From contig BLSF01000076.1 of assembly GCA_012862575.1 (NCBI GenBank), forward strand, positions 62,001 to 126,000: DNA of 64,000 nucleotides, in the 5' to 3' direction. Of this stretch, positions 61,679-64,000 are shown piece after piece; within the stretch, counting starts at the first letter, position 1, and every line of letters begins with the position of its first letter. A program made the translations under genes and the position numbers. Source of the stretch: Parietichytrium sp. I65-24A (taxonomy: Eukaryota; Sar; Bigyra; Thraustochytrida; Thraustochytriidae). The notes beneath the pieces were generated by a model, which worked only from the letters and a program-made list of their open reading frames with translations, did no database searches and was not told the origin of the DNA.

Positions 61679-63790
61679 AACGGAGGAACGTTCTTGTAGT
61701 TTAGAATTTCCAAATTCTGTTCTGATTCCTCAGCGAACACACACCTTGAGGTACTTAGTTTTAGCAGCGTTTCGAGCCTTCCCTGCAAAGAACTTTTCTC
61801 CTTGTCCATCGTTTGTAGCTTTGCAAGCTTCCTGCTGTTAGGTTCCTCAACACTGAGCCTCAAGCTCCAAGAGAGAGAGGCGAGTCTACAAGTTGGTGCT
61901 TCGCCACAGCCAACCCTTCGAGTAAACTTATCCAATGTGGTATCCTCAAGAAACTTTTACTCACTCCATTCAAGAACTGAACAGATGGAGTAAGAAACAA
62001 GCGGCATCCAAAATGCGACCCTCGGAATCCCTCTGAGGCCAGAAGAACTGTAAGTTGACTCAAACAAAATGAAATTCTCTCAAGGCAAAGAGAGAAACAG
62101 TGAGCGAGCATCGCTGAAAAGTTAAGATCAGAAGCTTGGAGTGTTCTTGTAACCCTTGCAACTTTTGCAACAAGTGCTTGACTGAAAGACTGGAAGAAAG
62201 AAATGACTGCACACTCGCTTGCTCGCTTGCCCATGCTTGCCCGCAGAATTCAGAAATTCAGAATTCAGAACAGCAAATTTGCGATTTGAATGTGCGGGAG
62301 GAGAAGGGGCCGCTTTCGATTCTCCCCCACACACACGAGAGCGAGCGCAACACCAACAAATCGACTCTGCTCTTGTTTCTTTCTGTGTTCCCATTTGCGC
62401 TTTCCATGCCCCTCAGAGCCTGAGGCTGTGGCTTTCCTCCTGCAAAGCGCGTGAAAGCAGTGGCTGCTTGCCCTCACATACAGTGAGAGAAGAAGAGCTT
62501 TCTCTCCTCTGTCTGCCCTCCCTCTCTGCAATTCTAAACAGAATTCACAACATGAATGAAGGAATGAAAACAGCAAGGAAAATCCTCCTCTGAAGCCTTC
62601 GTGCGACCTGAGAACACCCCTGTGAGGAGGGTCTTTCTTGCGGCGCGGTGTGAGGAAGCTGTCCTTCAAGAGAAAAACTTTCCTCCCGCAACGTCAGCCA
62701 CTGCACAAGTACTACCCAAAAGTCTAGAACGCTTTGATGTGCTGCGACAGCTGTTCATCTTGTACCTCGTGTGCAACGAGACCGCAAAGTTTTACTATGG
62801 TAAACCATATTCACCTCGTTGATCGCCCAGTAGTTTTGTTTCCTCTTTTTTTTCCCGTGTGCCTCGCTTGATGAAACGCGTAGACTCCCTTAGGGAGGAA
62901 TTTGCAACTGTGGTGATTGCAAGCCAAATTGTACCACAAGAAACAGTGCAACTATGCCTCTGGCACTAGAGCTAGCTGAAAGAGTTAATAGAGTATACTT
63001 TAGGAGGAATAGTAATCAACTTAAATGAACGATTGTAATTTCGCCTTGAGAGATAGATTTGGAATTTGGAATTATTTGGATCAAATTTCACAGGAGCGCT
63101 ATTTCCTTTTCCTCTATCAATCAGTGAATCAGTCAATCAAGACAACAGTTTGTGGGCCCTACTCTTGACTCACAAAGTGCTTGTAAAAATGCTGAAAAGT
63201 AGATCTTGGAAGCAAGCTGTTGGAAGAGCTTCGAAAGCGATGAGCTGCGTCTTCCCTTCTCCTGAAATGAAAGGTTTGATTGACCCGCGCAAGATGGGAG
63301 GCCAGGAACCTGGTGCTCATCACGTGCTCAGACGCTCAAATTTTCCAAAGCTCAAAGCTAGCCAAAAGAAAAAGACAAACAAGTTGGAAGTTTAATTCAT
63401 CTGGTGTACCTCTCTGTGCGATTCGCGCCGCACATTGATCACCGTCCTCGCTCGCGCGTTAACGTTCTCAACGTGGAAGAAAGAGAATTCGGAATTCAGA
63501 TCATTCAGATTCCACAAAGAGAATGAGAGACGAGGTTTCAAGAAGAGGTGGCAACGTCAGCAGCAAGTCCGCTGTCTTGTAGGGGGGTCTTGGGCCAAGT
63601 TGCCCAAATAATCGCAAATTGGGGTTGGCACGAAAGGACTGCTCTCAAGATACTCACCAACGAAGCTGTCAGCACAAAAAAAGGGGTGTGAAAGGAATGT
63701 ATCACGAGCGATGGACAACGGCTGAACGTCCGCGACGCGGGATGGCCAGAATGTGTGAAAACAAAGGGGAAGAGCAATTTGTATACAGTC

Positions 63791-64000
63791 TCATTCAAGG
63801 TTGAGTTCAGCTTTGATCCGTTCCTCAAGGTTGTCATCATCGTCATCGTCATCATCATCCACGTCGTCGCCATCGTCGTCCAGGTCGAGGCCAGACGCAG
63901 ACAAGAGCTCGTCGTCATCCAGCATATCAAAGTTCTCGTCGTCCAAGCTATTGGCTTGGTCCTCGTCGTGCACGCCCACGTCAATGTCATTCTCGTTCTG
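63791..64000 (-). CDS. C-terminus of an acidic protein (partial, runs off the window)
   Basis: The frame is open from the window edge to a TGA at 63791 and encodes 69 residues of a C-terminal end. It is dominated by Asp (two Asp-rich tracts, one of about nine consecutive Asp) and ends NLEERIKAELNLE, a short helix. Acidic tails of this sort occur in histone chaperones, nucleolar and chromatin proteins, but the family cannot be told from the tail. The continuous acidic reading up to the edge supports a real exon. Confidence 0.5.
   Translation of the reverse strand, partial: QNENDIDVGVHDEDQANSLDDENFDMLDDDELLSASGLDLDDDGDDVDDDDDDDDDNLEERIKAELNLE

Larger units (their letters stand above)
55476..63790. 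other. 8.3-kb region without supported genes
   Basis: No frame here exceeds about 135 codons with any recognisable feature. Contents: pyrimidine-rich CTTC/CTTTCTT repeats (55737-55815), TTTC repeats (60334-60372), AATCA pentamers (61654-61678), GAATTCAGAA motifs (56565, 62246, 63490) and several TAG/CTA-rich parts. The best unassigned frames, 57396-57803 on the minus strand and 63066-63395 on the plus strand, match nothing I know. It may hold non-coding transcripts, decayed elements or multi-exon genes I could not assemble. Confidence 0.45.

Noticed and set aside
1-64000. tRNA, rRNA and retroelement genes
   Set aside because: No cloverleaf with a GGTTCRANNCC box and no reverse transcriptase, integrase or transposase motif was found by eye. 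A covariance-model scan would be decisive for the RNAs.

Overview
The window is nuclear DNA of a single-celled eukaryote. Thirteen short introns could be placed (69 to 202 bp). All have GT...AG ends and strong GTRNGT donors, while the longest genes are uninterrupted. There are no operons, no tRNA or rRNA genes that I can recognise, and no reverse transcriptase, integrase or transposase reading frame. The gene set mixes an AP2/ERF-domain factor, a class C seven-helix receptor with a huge ectodomain, an ankyrin-TRP-type channel, a CBM1-like cellulose-binding module and NuSAP, ZRANB3, GCP3 and SDHAF3 homologues. This suggests a free-living protist or microalga, for example a stramenopile or red-algal relative, but the sequence alone does not fix the lineage.

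Layout: 0.5-2.1 kb, a rhomboid protease and a four-helix membrane protein, tail to tail with 4 bp between stop codons. 3.1-9.4 kb, a NuSAP-like mitotic protein and a ZRANB3/SMARCAL1-type annealing helicase with an HNH nuclease domain. 10.3-14.5 kb, SDHAF3 and an unknown six-helix membrane protein. 15.6-21.2 kb, the PP2A scaffold subunit A, a VPS9-domain Rab exchange factor and a small TQT-motif protein. 21.5-25.9 kb, the class C GPCR-like receptor. 27.6-34.0 kb, two coiled-coil proteins (one with an IQ motif) and a CinA-like/NMNAT-like fusion. 37.2-40.0 kb, gamma-tubulin complex component 3. 40.4-48.2 kb, an ankyrin protein, the ankyrin-TRP-type channel and a membrane-anchored CBM1 + degenerate GH5 protein. 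52.7-55.5 kb, inorganic pyrophosphatase and an AP2 factor with polyglutamine. At the right edge is the tail of an acidic protein. The last 8 kb before that is almost gene-free.

Functionally the genes are a mix of housekeeping (respiratory assembly, phosphatase scaffold, microtubule nucleation, pyrophosphate hydrolysis, replication-fork repair) and surface sensing (receptor, channel, wall-binding membrane protein). Three membrane proteins with sensor-like architecture occur in one 64-kb stretch, though without evidence of co-regulation.

The most interesting non-genic signals are these. (1) A tiny dispersed repeat has 52 bp identical in two copies (34877-34931 and 41738-41791), each flanked by its own 9-10 bp direct duplication, with two older relatives at 36431-36546; it looks like a mobile element far too short to encode anything. 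(2) Most genes carry a private 6-10 bp tandem repeat shortly upstream of the start codon. (3) An identical 79-bp tandem duplication covers the stop codon of the receptor gene. (4) Some intergenic stretches are strongly enriched in TAG/CTA.
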